Assembly: GCF_000346465.2 (NCBI RefSeq) | Contig: NC_034010.1 | Location: forward strand, 19,769,199-19,833,198 | DNA: 64,000 bases | Direction of reading: 5' to 3' | Source of the DNA: Prunus persica | Taxonomy: Eukaryota; Streptophyta; Magnoliopsida; Rosales; Rosaceae | Shown: in pieces, positions 31,119-43,400 of the stretch | Layout: each line of letters opens with the position of its first letter | Numbering within the stretch: position 1 is the first letter of the stretch | Program-made: the position numbers and the translations under genes | Notes under the pieces: generated by a model | Databases searched by the model: none | What the model was told of the DNA's origin: nothing | The model's input: only the letters and a program-made list of their open reading frames with translations

Positions 31119-31922
31119 TCAGAAGGCTCGGCAATTCTTGGAGCTGGTCAGAAACTTGTTCTTCGTCAAAACCCGACCTCGTCCAGGCTTAGACGGCAAA
31201 GGCAAGTTCTTGATGTCGATAACTTGAATTTTCTTGCGCTTGTTTTGGAACTCTTGATAGCCTTGGTGAAGCTTTCGAACACTAGTCTCCAACTTCTCTT
31301 CATCATCCGAATCTTGCCGATGATGAAGATCATGATCAGTGGATTTTGTGAGCTCCTTAGGGTTTTGTTGGCTCTTCGAAAAATCAGAAGGCTCTGGGCA
31401 CTTCCTCGAACTGATCAACGGCTTGTTCTCGCTCAAAACCCAGCCTCGCTGAGGCTTAGACGGCAAAGGCAAGTTCTTGACGTCAAGAAGTTGAATTTTC
31501 TTTCTCTTGTTTTGGAACTCTTGATAGCCTTGGTGAAGCTTTCGCTTGCTATTCTCCAATTTCTCTTCATCATCCCAGTGTTGCCGTTGATGGTGAGCAT
31601 CAGATTTTGTTGGCCCCGTAGGGTTTTGTTGACAAGAAGATGGAGGTGGTGTGCATAGCACCAAGCGGAGGGTCTCCAACTTCTTCCCTTTGCCGTGGGA
31701 TGGCGGTTTCTTGGGCTTCTCTTGAATTGCCATGTTGTGGTCATCAAGTTTGACGTTGTCGAACAAGAAGGGATCGAAAGTCGTGGTTTCACTTTCAAGG
31801 ATGACGACAGCTTCAAGGTCGTCGAGAGGGCAAGCGAGTCCAGCAAAGTCGTCATCGTCAACGTCAACGTGAACGTCAACAGGAGGCTCTCGCTCGCGTC
31901 GTTGTTCCTTCAAATCCTTCAT
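31119..31922 (-). CDS. U1, unrecognised charged repeat protein (267 aa)
   Basis: I do not recognise this protein. It is an intronless 267-residue frame. The first 60 residues are acidic (PPVDVHVDVDDDDFAGLACP). Residues about 66-82 are Lys/Pro-rich, and the rest consists of two tandem units of about 80 residues. Each unit runs DDEEKLE, KLHQGYQEFQNKRKKIQ, KNLPLPSKP, then an RG.VL..NK...SS segment. The basic KRKK clusters suggest nuclear import. There is no signal peptide or membrane segment. A TATAAATA lies 130 bp upstream. The near-identical frame U3 and the broken U2 and U4 show it belongs to a local family. The preserved frame in two diverged copies argues for a real gene. Confidence 0.65.
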   Translation of the reverse strand: MKDLKEQRREREPPVDVHVDVDDDDFAGLACPLDDLEAVVILESETTTFDPFLFDNVKLDDHNMAIQEKPKKPPSHGKGKKLETLRLVLCTPPPSSCQQNPTGPTKSDAHHQRQHWDDEEKLENSKRKLHQGYQEFQNKRKKIQLLDVKNLPLPSKPQRGWVLSENKPLISSRKCPEPSDFSKSQQNPKELTKSTDHDLHHRQDSDDEEKLETSVRKLHQGYQEFQNKRKKIQVIDIKNLPLPSKPGRGRVLTKNKFLTSSKNCRAF

Positions 31923-32051
31923 CTCGTCTGAAAGAGAAAGTAGCTAGTGAAGTGAAGGGTCTCGATCGTTTGAAAGAGAAAAGATTGTAGGGAATTTTGG
32001 AAACCCTAAATCACAGTAGCTAGTGTATACAAAAGGCTCAGGCTACATATG

Positions 32052-32059
32052 TATTTATA
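32052..32059 (-). promoter_or_regulatory. TATA box of U1
   Basis: TATAAATA on the minus strand, followed by ACATATGTAGCCTGAGCC. The same TATA and flank occur before U3 (54703) and, in altered form, before U4 and U2, so the promoter was duplicated with the gene. Confidence 0.65.
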
Positions 32060-32079
32060 GTTTTCTGTTTCCTAATGTC

Positions 32080-33559
32080 ATTGGGAAAACCAATATTTTA
32101 TTCTGATTAATTATAATATACTTTTAAATTTTTATTAGACATGATGAATTAAACCAACCGAACAAATCCTTTCAGTTGCGAGGTCGCCACCGTCAAAAAT
32201 CACCCAAACACAAATGCTGTTTGTGTTGTGCGCTTCAATTTGCTTTATAACAACAATTATTTTTCTTTTTGTTGGAGAAGTCTCTTGTATTACCCCAAAC
32301 AAAATACAATTATTTTCCTATTATCAAGTTTTTTCTTTTTTGTCAAGCCAACCCAAAATACAATTAAAACCCTAATCAATGCTCGTCTAATTTCACTTGA
32401 GTGTTACTACTAAACCAAGTATTACTATTTCTAATAATTACATGTCCAATGAAAATTCATTTTCATATATATATATATATATATATATAGGAAAATATTA
32501 TCTTACTAGAGAGTTCATAATAGAGAGAAATCATATATAAATATATCTATATAATCAGGAAAGGCTCTGGGCAAAAGCAAGCAAAGGAGGCCGCCTAGAG
32601 CCTCCAAACTTATAGAACTTCCAGTTTTTATATATACATTGCATGATACTATATATAAAATTAAAAAATTAAAAAATAAATTATACATAAAAATTATGTT
32701 AAGCCCAATTATTCAATCCAAAATTAAGAAGAGCCCACTTATTCGTTAAATTCATAGTCTAAGCCAATTAACTTAGTTGAATAAAATTAAGAAATTAAAC
32801 ACATTGAGCCCCATCTAACATGTTTAAACTCTGTAAAATAAACTTCTTAACGACAAACATTTTTTCGCTTTACCATTTCTCTCTCAATGTCAATGATACA
32901 ATGAAGTCTGAAGTCCGAACTATTAAATATGTGCGCTGATTGAGGATTTATTTTAGTTTTGAATTTCATGCTCTCTTTTTTTTCTTTTTCTTTTTCTTTT
33001 TGTTGTTTTTTTTGGGAAATTAGTCTAGAATTTACTTTGTCATTATTGGACCTTATATTAGCTCCAGCAAAGCAAACAAGCAGAGATAAAACTGATATTG
33101 GAAACTAGTAAATTGCCGGAAAAGCTGTCACCAAAGGCAAAAGTATATTTGTATAAGCAACTTGGATACAAAGCTCATCAAACGTTTACAAAAGCGAGCT
33201 GTTTAAGGAGTGAGAACTTTCATTTGTCCCCTGAGCTTGTTCAGGATCCACATTCAAGATTGTATCCCCACTTAATCTTCTATGCAATTGATCGTCTTTT
33301 CTCAACCAAAAAAAGGGCGTGAAAAGAAATATAATTGAATCTTACATCATAAAAACCAAGTGGCTAAAACCATTGAATGTAACTTCTCAAAGATTTACAA
33401 TGCTCAGCAGTTTTTTTAACGAATACGAGGTATACAAGTACTTGTCTACCAAACTAAAAACTAACTGGCAGGCAACTTCTAGTACATACATCCATGACAA
33501 TTAAGGGGATTTTGGTATAAGCCTTAAAAGGATATCTAAGAATAATTAAAACCCTGCGA
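32080..33559. other. U1 upstream flank and intergenic sequence
   Basis: From about 32370 to 32720 the minus strand matches the sequence preceding U2 at about 45320-45500 (phrases such as GTAACACTCAAGTGAAATTAG and GGGC...AACATAATTTTTATG). The duplicated block therefore extends well past the U gene. An (AT)n run occupies about 32467-32488. From about 32830 onward nothing recognisable was found before the 3' end of the nitroreductase-like gene. Confidence 0.5.
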
Positions 33560-36500
33560 TTACGCATCAACATCAGGACCAGGATATGCTGGTAGGCTCA
33601 TAATCCGCTTGTCAACGACTGGGCCTCCCACCGTGAAGTGATATAAACTTTGGAAGTTTGATCCTTTCAACCCAAGCAGTTCATGCACTGCAACACAACA
33701 ATACCATAAATTTTAATAGAACACACATGGCATATGCAAAGATGCCTTTAAAATCATTCTTGCTTCACTTTTATAACTTAACTAGCAACAAGCGCATATG
33801 TTGGAATGATCTACTCTATTGTATCACCTTTAAAATTGTTTTCAGCATCCTTAACAAGTTATAAGTATGTAAAGCACATAACCTAAGTAATTGAAAAAAC
33901 TATTTTAGGCCATCTCTATGATAGCTATGACTTATAAAAAGATGAGTGATTCGGCTACATACATAATCAGATATAATTACAAATGTAGCTAACAGCCTGA
34001 GCCTTCAAGGGAAACTAAACTTGCTTTATTTGAACAGACTGCCAACCCATATATACGTGAGTGTGACTGGCCAACCTGTTCCCCATAGTGTTCAGGTTTC
34101 ACATTGCATTATTTATTTTTAACAACTCTACCTTCAAAGTGTTGTGAAATGTATCCATTCTACATGCTTAGGATTGTTGAAATAATTGGGAGGTGCTCTT
34201 AATCAGGCAGAGGGCTGATGATTAGAGGAGTGAGTCAAGCTCGAGTGAATAGCAAAAAATTAGGTGACTTTGTCAGCATGTACTCATGAGAGTCAATTCT
34301 TGGAAATAATTGGGAGCATCTTATCTTGAAGATGGAGTATTATGGGGCCCAATGTGACTAGGACATAGTTTACCACATTTTAAGATCAAATCAGCAGTAA
34401 CTTGTCTGAATTTTATAGAACTCAAAGATGCTTATGGTGATAATTCAATGCATACTCTTTATTCATAGACATTATGAGTCACAGACTGGGTGAATTGAAT
34501 AAATTTCACCTATGTTCTCGTCCAATCTAATTTCTTGATTATTTCAATCTTTTTGGCTAAATGTGTCTTGACTTTTTGAAAGGATGTGTAATACAAAAAG
34601 CCTTATTCTGAAATAGACAAGGCATAGAGCTTACTGTGCAAAAGTATAGGCCTCGATTAAGTGGGCTTTGCCATATATAAATGCAGATATGGTCATTTAT
34701 ATTACAATATATTTTGGTTAACAGCCTTCTACTGAGGCCAGTCATGCTTCAGTATATTAGGACCCCATTTAGCTGATGACTCTGATTTAACAAGTGATGA
34801 TACATAGTGATCTTTTAATTATGACCTTAGACATTGAATTCTATTCAACATTCTTAAAGACTTGTTTATAGCACAAACTACCACAATTAATGTGGACGAG
34901 TGCACTAACAGTTTTGAAATCCACACAATTCAGTCCATATGTCTAATGTACCATGTAATGTGATATTTCTATAGGATTCGGAATCATTACAAAAAGAAGG
35001 TGAGGGAAGAGATCGTACCAGGATCATCAAAATAGCAACCAATTCCTGTTGCAGAAATGCCAACTGCATGCGCTTCAAGGTACAACACCTGCCCGAGTAC
35101 TCCAGTCTCCCAAAACAGTCGAGGATACATCCACATATTTTTATCATGCAATAAACGGTCAAAACAAGCCACCATACCAAGGCTGAAGCAGCCATGACTT
35201 GCAATTTCCTGCATGTAGATGTATTCTTTTAGGAGGAGTTGGGATATCATATACACACACCTAAAGTGCCTAACTGGTAATTCTGTTTTCAGTTAGAAAC
35301 GAAATAATTCTTCAAAGTATAGGACCTAATTGGGGATTTGGGTAAAGGGGTTTTTCATTTGAGGTCAAGATATATTAGTAGCCAGAGGAACAACTCAGAC
35401 TTTGAGAATTACATTCCGACATATTTGTATGACACTTATTTGTAACGTGTGACTTGCAGATTTTATTGCAAAAATAACACATTTTGGCATCATGTATGAA
35501 ATAAGTTTGAAAATATTGTACAGTACCTTCAAATGCAGCAAAAGATAAATAAACATTCTTCCCTTAATATGCTAAAATAAAAGAATGAGCTTTTTTTATT
35601 CCTCTATCTGCAATATTCTATCAAAGTCTAAATGTTCACAATCATATGCATTGTTCAGCATCAACCTCACAATCGCTTTCATGCCATCCAGTTTTAAGCA
35701 ATTCCACTTGTATATGAAAATTAATAAAATTACCAATTACATTTTGACATACCTGATGGCACGAGAGCCTTTCAGCAAGAGTACGACAGTCAGTTCTATC
35801 AAGTTCATACAGAGGAAGATTTTCTGGGCAACCCTCTGGCTTCATCCACTTAAAGCCTGACCTCATGGATTTCTTGAGCTTATCCAAATGGTCTTCATTC
35901 CTAACCAAGAAATATAAACCTTGTGGCAACCCTTCCACCCTATGAACAAACAAAGCAGCATGGACCTCAGCATCCCATGGAAGACCCCGAAATGGCAATG
36001 CCAACGGCTTCTTCTGCTTCCCTCCATTTCGAGAACCCGAAGGAAGACAATGCAAAAGAATCTGATAAAATGTGTTTCTATCCATTGCAGTAACTCCATC
36101 CATATCAACTGCACTCCTACGCTTCCTAACAACTTCCCTAGCTGTAAAACCCTTATATGAACCTTCACTACAAATCCCACTACTCTGAAATGGATCAACC
36201 AGAAACGTATTACCTAAACTTATCTCTTTTTTAACAGCCTCTGCTGTTCTATATATTATATCCCAACAAATGTGCTCTTTACTAAGCAAATTTGGCTTTC
36301 CCTTCCACTCCAATTTGGAAAACTCAGATATTGCCAAACTCAATTGCTTATAGTTCACATCAAATTCACCAGCCCCATTAGGAAAAACCACAAGAATACA
36401 ATCCGGATGCTCAAATTCCATCTCGGGAAACCGCCCTTTAACAGGTCGAGAGGGAATTTGAAATTTTGGGAATCTTTCAAGCCCCATTAGCTTCTCCAAA

Positions 36501-37396
36501 TCCTCGTAACCCAATCCATCAAGAAGCTTCACATCCCAACCAAGCCCTGCTGCGGCCATGGAAACCGCAGCAATAGCGTGACCCACATCGTGATTGCAAT
36601 ACCGAAATGCGCGCTCTCCATATTTCCAGGCCTCGCGCCAAAAAATCGATGACAACCCAATGAGAAACGAGTCCTTGGGTAAGAAATTGGTGAAAACCCA
36701 AGATGGGACTTCAGCTCTAAGCTCCAAAGCATGCTCTTTTGGAGCGTAATGCGCTACGAAACTCGAATCAGACAACGATTCTATTGGGGGTGAAATGATA
36801 TAGGCCTCAGTAGGGTGTAAATTACCACTGCTGGGATTGACTCTAAGCGACCAGGTTGAAAACCCAGTAGTTTTCCAAGCTGAGAGAGCTAAAGAATCGT
36901 AGAAAAACTGAGAAATGGTGGATTTGGATATAGGTTTTGGAGGAGGGAGATTCAGGAACAGAGAAGAATACAGAGGGTCTTGAGTGGAAGAAGAGTTTGG
37001 GTTTTGATTCTCTGTAGGGAAGTGCAGGAGAGGTAAGAGAGGAGCAGAGACGTACCTGCGGAATGGGTTGGGCTGGTTGGCCCAGTCGAGGCCATGAGGG
37101 CCTCTGGCGTATTTGGTGAAATGATGCTTGGTCTGGTTGTGGTACTTGAGGACCTGCTGCAAAAGGAGCTCCTGGTCTTCTGGGTCTCGTGGGTGTTCTG
37201 GCTCTTTAGGGTTGGAAATTGAAGAAGGTGAAGGGGATGATGGAGAAGAGGAGAAGGACATGGTGGGGATTAAAAATTTGTTCTTCTTGTTGGTGGTGGT
37301 GATGATGAGGTTTGGGAATAAAGAGGTGGATGGAAGAATGTAGAAGAGTGGAGAGTTAAGAGGGAAAGAGAGCCTTGTTGAAGGAAGTGGTGGCAT
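33560..37396 (-). CDS. SagB/nitroreductase-like flavoprotein, three exons
   Basis: Exons 37396-35753, 35208-35019 and 33687-33560 join in phase to give about 653 residues. The N-terminal 50 residues are rich in Ser, Pro and Leu with no acidic residues, suggesting plastid import. The first nitroreductase-like lobe contains RVNPSSGNLHPTEAY (185-199), the SagB-type R..PS.G...P signature, and WREAWKYGERAFRYCNHDVG (253-272). The second lobe has RKRRSAVDMDG (about 424-434), LYFLVRNED, and in exon 2 ETGVLGQVLYLEAHAVGISA. SagB-type enzymes bind FMN and oxidise substrates such as azolines in bacteria; the plant substrate is unknown. The frame stays open upstream to 37576, but that part is low-complexity and the ATG at 37396 begins the plausible transit peptide. 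Confidence 0.85.
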
Positions 37397-37599
37397 CTTA
37401 CAGTTTTGATTTCTTCTCTTTTTTCTATAGAAAAATGGTCCTAATTCTTCTTCTAGGACCCTCCCTCCTCTTACTTTGGAAAGTGGATGGCCATCATTTT
37501 CTTGCTTTTTGTTGTTTTGTCTATTTCTTTTTCTGTTTTGGCTTATTTTCAAAAAAAAAAAAAACCAAACAAACACACAGAGACACCTGGTCTCATATT

Positions 37600-40060
37600 C
37601 TCATACCTTCTTATTTTTTATTTAATTTTTTTCCTTTTTCTTTGGGTACAATATTTATTTTTTCTTTGAGGACTTTTTAAGATTTTTAATCCATCTTGAT
37701 GAGAAATTATTGAGTGGTATCATTACGTATCTAATAAATTTCTGACATATAATCAATTATTAATTAGCATTATTTATAAATTTAATTACAGTTAACATGG
37801 TGATACGCACTAACATGTCAATCATATTACAATAACATTGTATAATTTCGTCCCCATGCAACGGAGACAAGCTGAGAAGAAGATAGAAATATTTTTGGGT
37901 CAATTATATTGCAAGTTGTTGTTATATTGATATCCGTAGTTTTTGGTATATCAAATTATACAAATCTTTTAAAATAATTATGTGTTATTCTTATTTCACT
38001 TACATGTGTGACATGTTCTTGTATTTACACACTTCTTCTTCTACTGAAAACAGTATATGTTTAATACTTTTTACTAATTTTTCATAAACTAAAATTGTGC
38101 GAGTCTTGTATATTGCAAATATTTCTAGACTAAAAAAAAGGAAATAAATCCACACGATCTATAAATCTATACATCCTCGATAAAAAAGAGATTTTAAAAA
38201 ATTTATATGAAATTTTGAAAAACTGAAAAAATTAAAAATTAAAAATTAAAAAAAAAAAAGGGGAAGCTTCTAATCCTTAAACTGAGTTGAAAGGGTACCC
38301 AAAGATTATATACAAACAGGGAAAACTCCTTTTATTTTGGTCAAGTAAATCTACACCATAAGTATCAAGTGAAAACACGGCCTAGCGATTGATGTGTATG
38401 GCATCAAAAATTCATACTTGTGTATGACCTTGGACTCAATAACCTATTTTGTCTTCAAATTCATGTTGTTGACAGAAAAACGATTCATGATCATCCCTAA
38501 ATTGAAGATAAAACACAAGTATGAATGAATATATCGAGGCCAAAGTCGGTTTGCAGAAAAATTGTCAGTGCAGGCACTTGCCTCCACTTCTATACCTATG
38601 AAGGTTTCAAGTTGCGATGAAATCTTGTGTTGAAATGGGGCTAAGTTGTTTGATAAAATGACTCAAAGAAGGCTGCGGGACAAAGGGGCAAAGGAATTGA
38701 CTTATGCTTCAGTTGGGCTTGACCAGTTGGTTTTTTAAGATAGAATGATGTTATTTTGGGCCTGTTTACTAAAAAAAATATTAAGAAAAGACTCCAACTA
38801 TTTTTTAATGGGAAAAATTCTTCATGATAAACAATTGCTCTGTTCATGTTTTTCTTCTTGTTCTTTCCGCTCACTATTCCCATTCTCTCTTTATGCCTTG
38901 CAATAGACAAGAGAAATTAGGTACAAAGTGTAAATTTTGTGTTTCATACTATTTGTGTATGGATATGTTTATATTTATCTTCATTATCATTCACTTGATA
39001 TTAGTGTTTTCTTGCTCCGAATATGGAAAATTTATGATTCCATGCCTCCACAACACCACCCCCATGAGACACAAATCCACATAGATGTTGGCATGCTCTT
39101 CAAGACATAGATGTTCATCCTTGTCTTGTTTTGTGAAGTAAACTTTCTAGCAAGAATTGCACATAAGCTGCCAATCATAACCTCTTTTTTTCATCTGCTC
39201 TCACCACGAGACACAAATTCATTATTTTTATAAAATTCCTTATCACAAAGATAGTAGTGATATAGTTTACGGTATGTGTGCTTTAATTCCACGTTTTCTT
39301 CATTAAATTAAGGCATACATACATTGAACTATACTAATACAATCTTTGTAGCAGGAATTTGAAAAAAATAAAAGAATTTGTGTTTCATAGTGAGAGTAAA
39401 CAAAAAGAAGAGTATAAAGGATAGCTTATGTGTAATTCCTAATATATAAAAAATTTAAACAAAACAAGAATAACATCCACGTCATGGCGAGCGTGGATCT
39501 TGTCATTGGATTAAGGGCTGATCTGGCCTACATAGAAAGGGTAGGCTGGCCCTTTCGCATTGGTAGTGGGCTTAAAGAAGCAGAGAACCTGATGGGCCAA
39601 AGTTAGAACTTGGCCCACAATATATAAAAGGCTCAGTGCTGTTTTGTTGAAGTGCGTGATGCACCGGTACCGCGCATTTTAACAGAATGTTCGGTACACG
39701 TCAGAAAAATACGCCTCGAAGTGCGTGGGGTCAGTTTCTACTTTTTTGGGATTTGTTTGTTTGTCTGTCGAAGGGATTGATTGGCATGTGTGTGACTCGG
39801 CAAATCACCATGTTTTTTTATTCACGTTGTCACTGATCAATCTCAATCATCATTCTATCTTTCTCTCTCCTTATATTTTTCATCCATTATTGTTTCTGAT
39901 TTTCAGACCGTTCAAAATAGACATTGATAGAATTTATACGACATGATAAAAGTTGATATTTTATCTTTAACAGTTGAATTGCTCTTATCTTCATCTCAAC
40001 CCTTAGATCGAATTCTCTTATCTTCATCTCACCTTTTTAATTCTCAAATCAGATATCATT
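37600..40060. other. Intergenic and upstream region of arginase
   Basis: The first 2 kb is AT-rich with no gene I can support. At about 39565-39635 several TGGGCC/GGCCCA-type motifs surround a TATATAAAAGG (39622-39632). These resemble the 'site II' elements of promoters of growth-related and organelle-protein genes and could be a distal arginase promoter. No coding exon in between was recognised. Confidence 0.4.
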
Positions 40061-40067
40061 CATTTCC

Positions 40068-40075
40068 TATAAATA
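40068..40075 (+). promoter_or_regulatory. TATA box candidate of arginase
   Basis: TATAAATA about 340 bp before the ATG. The leader probably contains a short intron ending at TTTCAG (40403-40408), so this spacing is reasonable. Confidence 0.5.
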
Positions 40076-40410
40076 TCAAACCTATCTCTATCTTCACGAG
40101 ACACATTACTGTTTTCCCACTGTTTGTATTTCAGGTCATTGGCAGCTGAAATCACTGGTGGTGTTGTTTCCGTTTCTTTTTCTCTTCCTGTTGATTTTCT
40201 CTCTGCTTTGATCATTTTCAAGTTTTTCTCAGTAAACCCACTCACTTCTTCTCAGCCTCTCTATCTCTCGGTCTCTGCTACTTGTTATCACCTTCAATTC
40301 TCGCTCGAGGTACAGAGACCACTCTGATTTCTCAGCCACAAAACGATTATAAGTACATGGTTTTTGCGACTTAGAGAAATCAAATGTTTTCTTCTTCTCT
40401 AGTTTCAGCA

Positions 40411-43400
40411 ATGTCAATAATTGGGCGCAGAGGAATTCATTTCTTGCATAAACTCAATGCTGAAAATGTTCCCGGTGCTTTGATAGAGAACGGTCAAAGC
40501 CGACTTATAGATGCTTCTCTCACTCTCATTCGTGAGAGCGCAAAGCTCAGGGTACCTATTTTCCTTGTTCGGTTGTGTTTAATTTTCGATTTATGTGGAT
40601 TTTTGGACATGGAATTGGTTTTGGTGAAATGGGTTCTTTTTTTTTTCTGTGTAGGGAGAGCTTGTGCGTGCTTTAGGAGGCGCTGTAGCATCCACTTCTC
40701 TTTTGGGTGTTCCTCTTGGACATAACTCGTCGTTTCTTCAAGGGCCTGCTTTTGCTCCTCCTCGGATTAGAGAGGCAATCTGGTGTGGTAGTACCAACTC
40801 AACAACTGAAGAAGGTATGTAATCATCTAAAAACTATTAAATCTTTCTTTGGTTCTCAACAAACATTCAATTTTTTTTTATTTGATCAAGATAAGTCGGT
40901 TTTTTATTATTATTTAAAATTATCCCACAACCCAACAAGTGTTGTCACTTGAAATATAACATTGGTGGTAATTCAGTTCCTCATCTTCTCAATCGTTTTA
41001 TTAGCAGTTTATGTTATTAGTGAAACCTCTTAGAATTATCATCTATACATGTGTGTGCTCAGGTTGTTTAATGGGCACCTTTTATATTCATGAAAGATTT
41101 GCAATTTAGTGAATTGCTTGTTGTTGATGACTTCTTCTTTCATTTTTTCAAAATTTCATGTCATGGTGCATGAATTGAAGTCACTGAAACATGATGCTGG
41201 CAATGCAGGGAAAGAACTAAGAGACCCAAGGGTGCTAACTGATGTTGGTGATATTCCTGTCCAAGAAATTCGAGATTGTGGAGTCGAAGATGACAGACTG
41301 ATGAATGTCGTAAGTGAGTCTGTCAAGCTAGTGATGGAACAGGTAGGTTGAAATTTCTAGAAGCTTCCAATTTAAAACTAATACAATGATTTATTTTGGG
41401 GGGAAAACATGCCATTTTAGAAGATTTCAGTGGAAAAACTAATTCTGTTGTTCTGTTTCCAAAACTGTCCTTGTTCTGTTGGTAGAATAACTTGGGGCAC
41501 TGTTAAATGACTTGGTACAATTAAAGTCATGCCCAGTTCACTGAAAACTGGAGGAAGTTCTCCTTTTTAATCACTTATCTGCTGCAGGCTTATGATTATA
41601 TCTCACCGGTTATGCACTTCTCTGTTTTGGTAGAGATAAAATGCTTAGCTGGCTTGATAACTCTGAGACCAGCTTTTGCCATTTGATTATGTTATTTTCT
41701 AAAAGTTGAATTTTTTTACCTCAATTCACCAATTGTTGATAGATCCATATTGTTTTTCCTTGTTTATATATTGTTACTGGGACTTGATGTGTTTCAAAAG
41801 CTTTAGTTTATTATGCTGAAATGAGTTTGAGCAGCAATTAGTTGAACTACAATATGTTCTATTCATTTGCACATGACATGTAGTCATATTCCTTTCATAA
41901 CCTTGAAATTTTTATCAGTATGACACAATTGCTTGTAATATTCTTATACTTTGAAACTCAGCATTTTTAGAAGTATACTTTGAAGCTGAGCTGGTACAAT
42001 TCCTATTTTAAATTCTTAGATGTCGAGAAACCAGCCTGCAGTATGTACTATGATGCCATTTTCAGTCTTCAGATCCTATATTTCGTTTTCAATTAAAGAC
42101 TTTGCTAGTTTAGTACAAACTGTGAAGACCTTTTCAGAAAATTTGATTATGACTGCACTAGGAATGGGAATCCTCTGCACTGATTAACAGTATCTATAAC
42201 TACACTTCTTCAGAAATATAAAATTCTTCTCAACAAGATTCTAAATTTGAACTGTTCCTGAAATAATCATTAGTTCATTGGAATACTCTTGGGTCAGTGT
42301 TGTTTTTTACCGAGAATTGTCATTTTTGTAAAATGTTAAATTCAGCATCTGCATTTGGCCAATTTCTCAAAATACTTATATCATATGGTTACTTTTCAAA
42401 AGACAGGAAAGTACTTCATTCGTTGAATTGCCAAAGTTGTCAAACTAAAACCTCACAATTACCTTTCTTTACTGATGTTTTCAACTTCTATGAAAGGGGA
42501 AACCATTTAGGAGTTACCACTTTGTTGGAGATCCTCCTGCCAATTTGTGGGAATAATGTTTTACTAAGTGTCTAAGTTGTATAGAGGGTGTGAAAAATGG
42601 TGGAAAGGACCCTTAGTCATTGCATTTGTGGCAAAGGATTCCTCATAGTACCTCTGTTACCTTCATATTTGAGCCTTTACCTGCAATCCCAACTTTTTGT
42701 GTGCATGAATTTTTGAAACAGGGCAAAACATTCCATATTGAAATTCATATGGGCACACTTCATATCATTTTGAAATCCAAACTCAGAGTGGCATACTGTA
42801 CTGTGATGCATTACTTTGAAAATGTCAAAGAAAATGAAAAGTTAGTTGCCATCAGTGGGCAGCTCAAATGTTCTGATGTCTTCAGTTATTTGAATCTTCC
42901 ATAAACCTAGCAGATATTTGGTTGAACTTCATTCTGGAAAATTATCTGGGATATGTTCTTGTTTGTGCAATTTGTTTCCTGGAAAGCTTCACAGATACTG
43001 AGAGTAAATGTTGTCCTTAGTTGGTTGAGACTTTTCATTCCAATGAATATATGTATACACCGGCTACCTTTTGGTTCTTTTTGGAAGCACCTAATCATTG
43101 TGGCCATGCCCTTTCAGGATCCACTGCGCCCATTAGTGTTAGGTGGTGACCACTCAATTTCTTATCCTGTTGTAAGAGCTGTCTCTGAGAAGCTTGGGGG
43201 ACCTGTGGATATTCTTCATCTGGATGCCCATCCTGATATCTATGACGCCTTTGAAGGTAATGTATATTCACATGCGTCTTCTTTTGCTCGAATTATGGAA
43301 GGTGGTTATGCTCGTCGTCTTTTGCAGGTAAATTCTTGTTTGTAAATACACCGTATGTATATTTCTCATGGCTTGCTTTCCCACTTAATTAGGAAAAAAG

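Noticed and set aside
31104..31658. Plus-strand frame of 184 codons opposite U1
   Set aside because: It is the antisense shadow of the U1 repeats; a matching shadow exists opposite U3. The U frame has the TATA box and the sensible composition.
37397..37576. N-terminal extension of the SagB-like frame up to 37576
   Set aside because: The extra residues are low-complexity Lys/Asn/Phe sequence; the internal Met at 37396 begins a plausible plastid transit peptide.
39725..39946. 73-codon plus frame upstream of arginase
   Set aside because: No recognisable domain and low complexity; more likely leader or intergenic sequence.
40384..40410. Upstream ATG giving MFSSSLVSA in front of arginase
   Set aside because: It probably lies in a leader intron ending TTTCAG; known plant arginases start at the MSIIG-type methionine.
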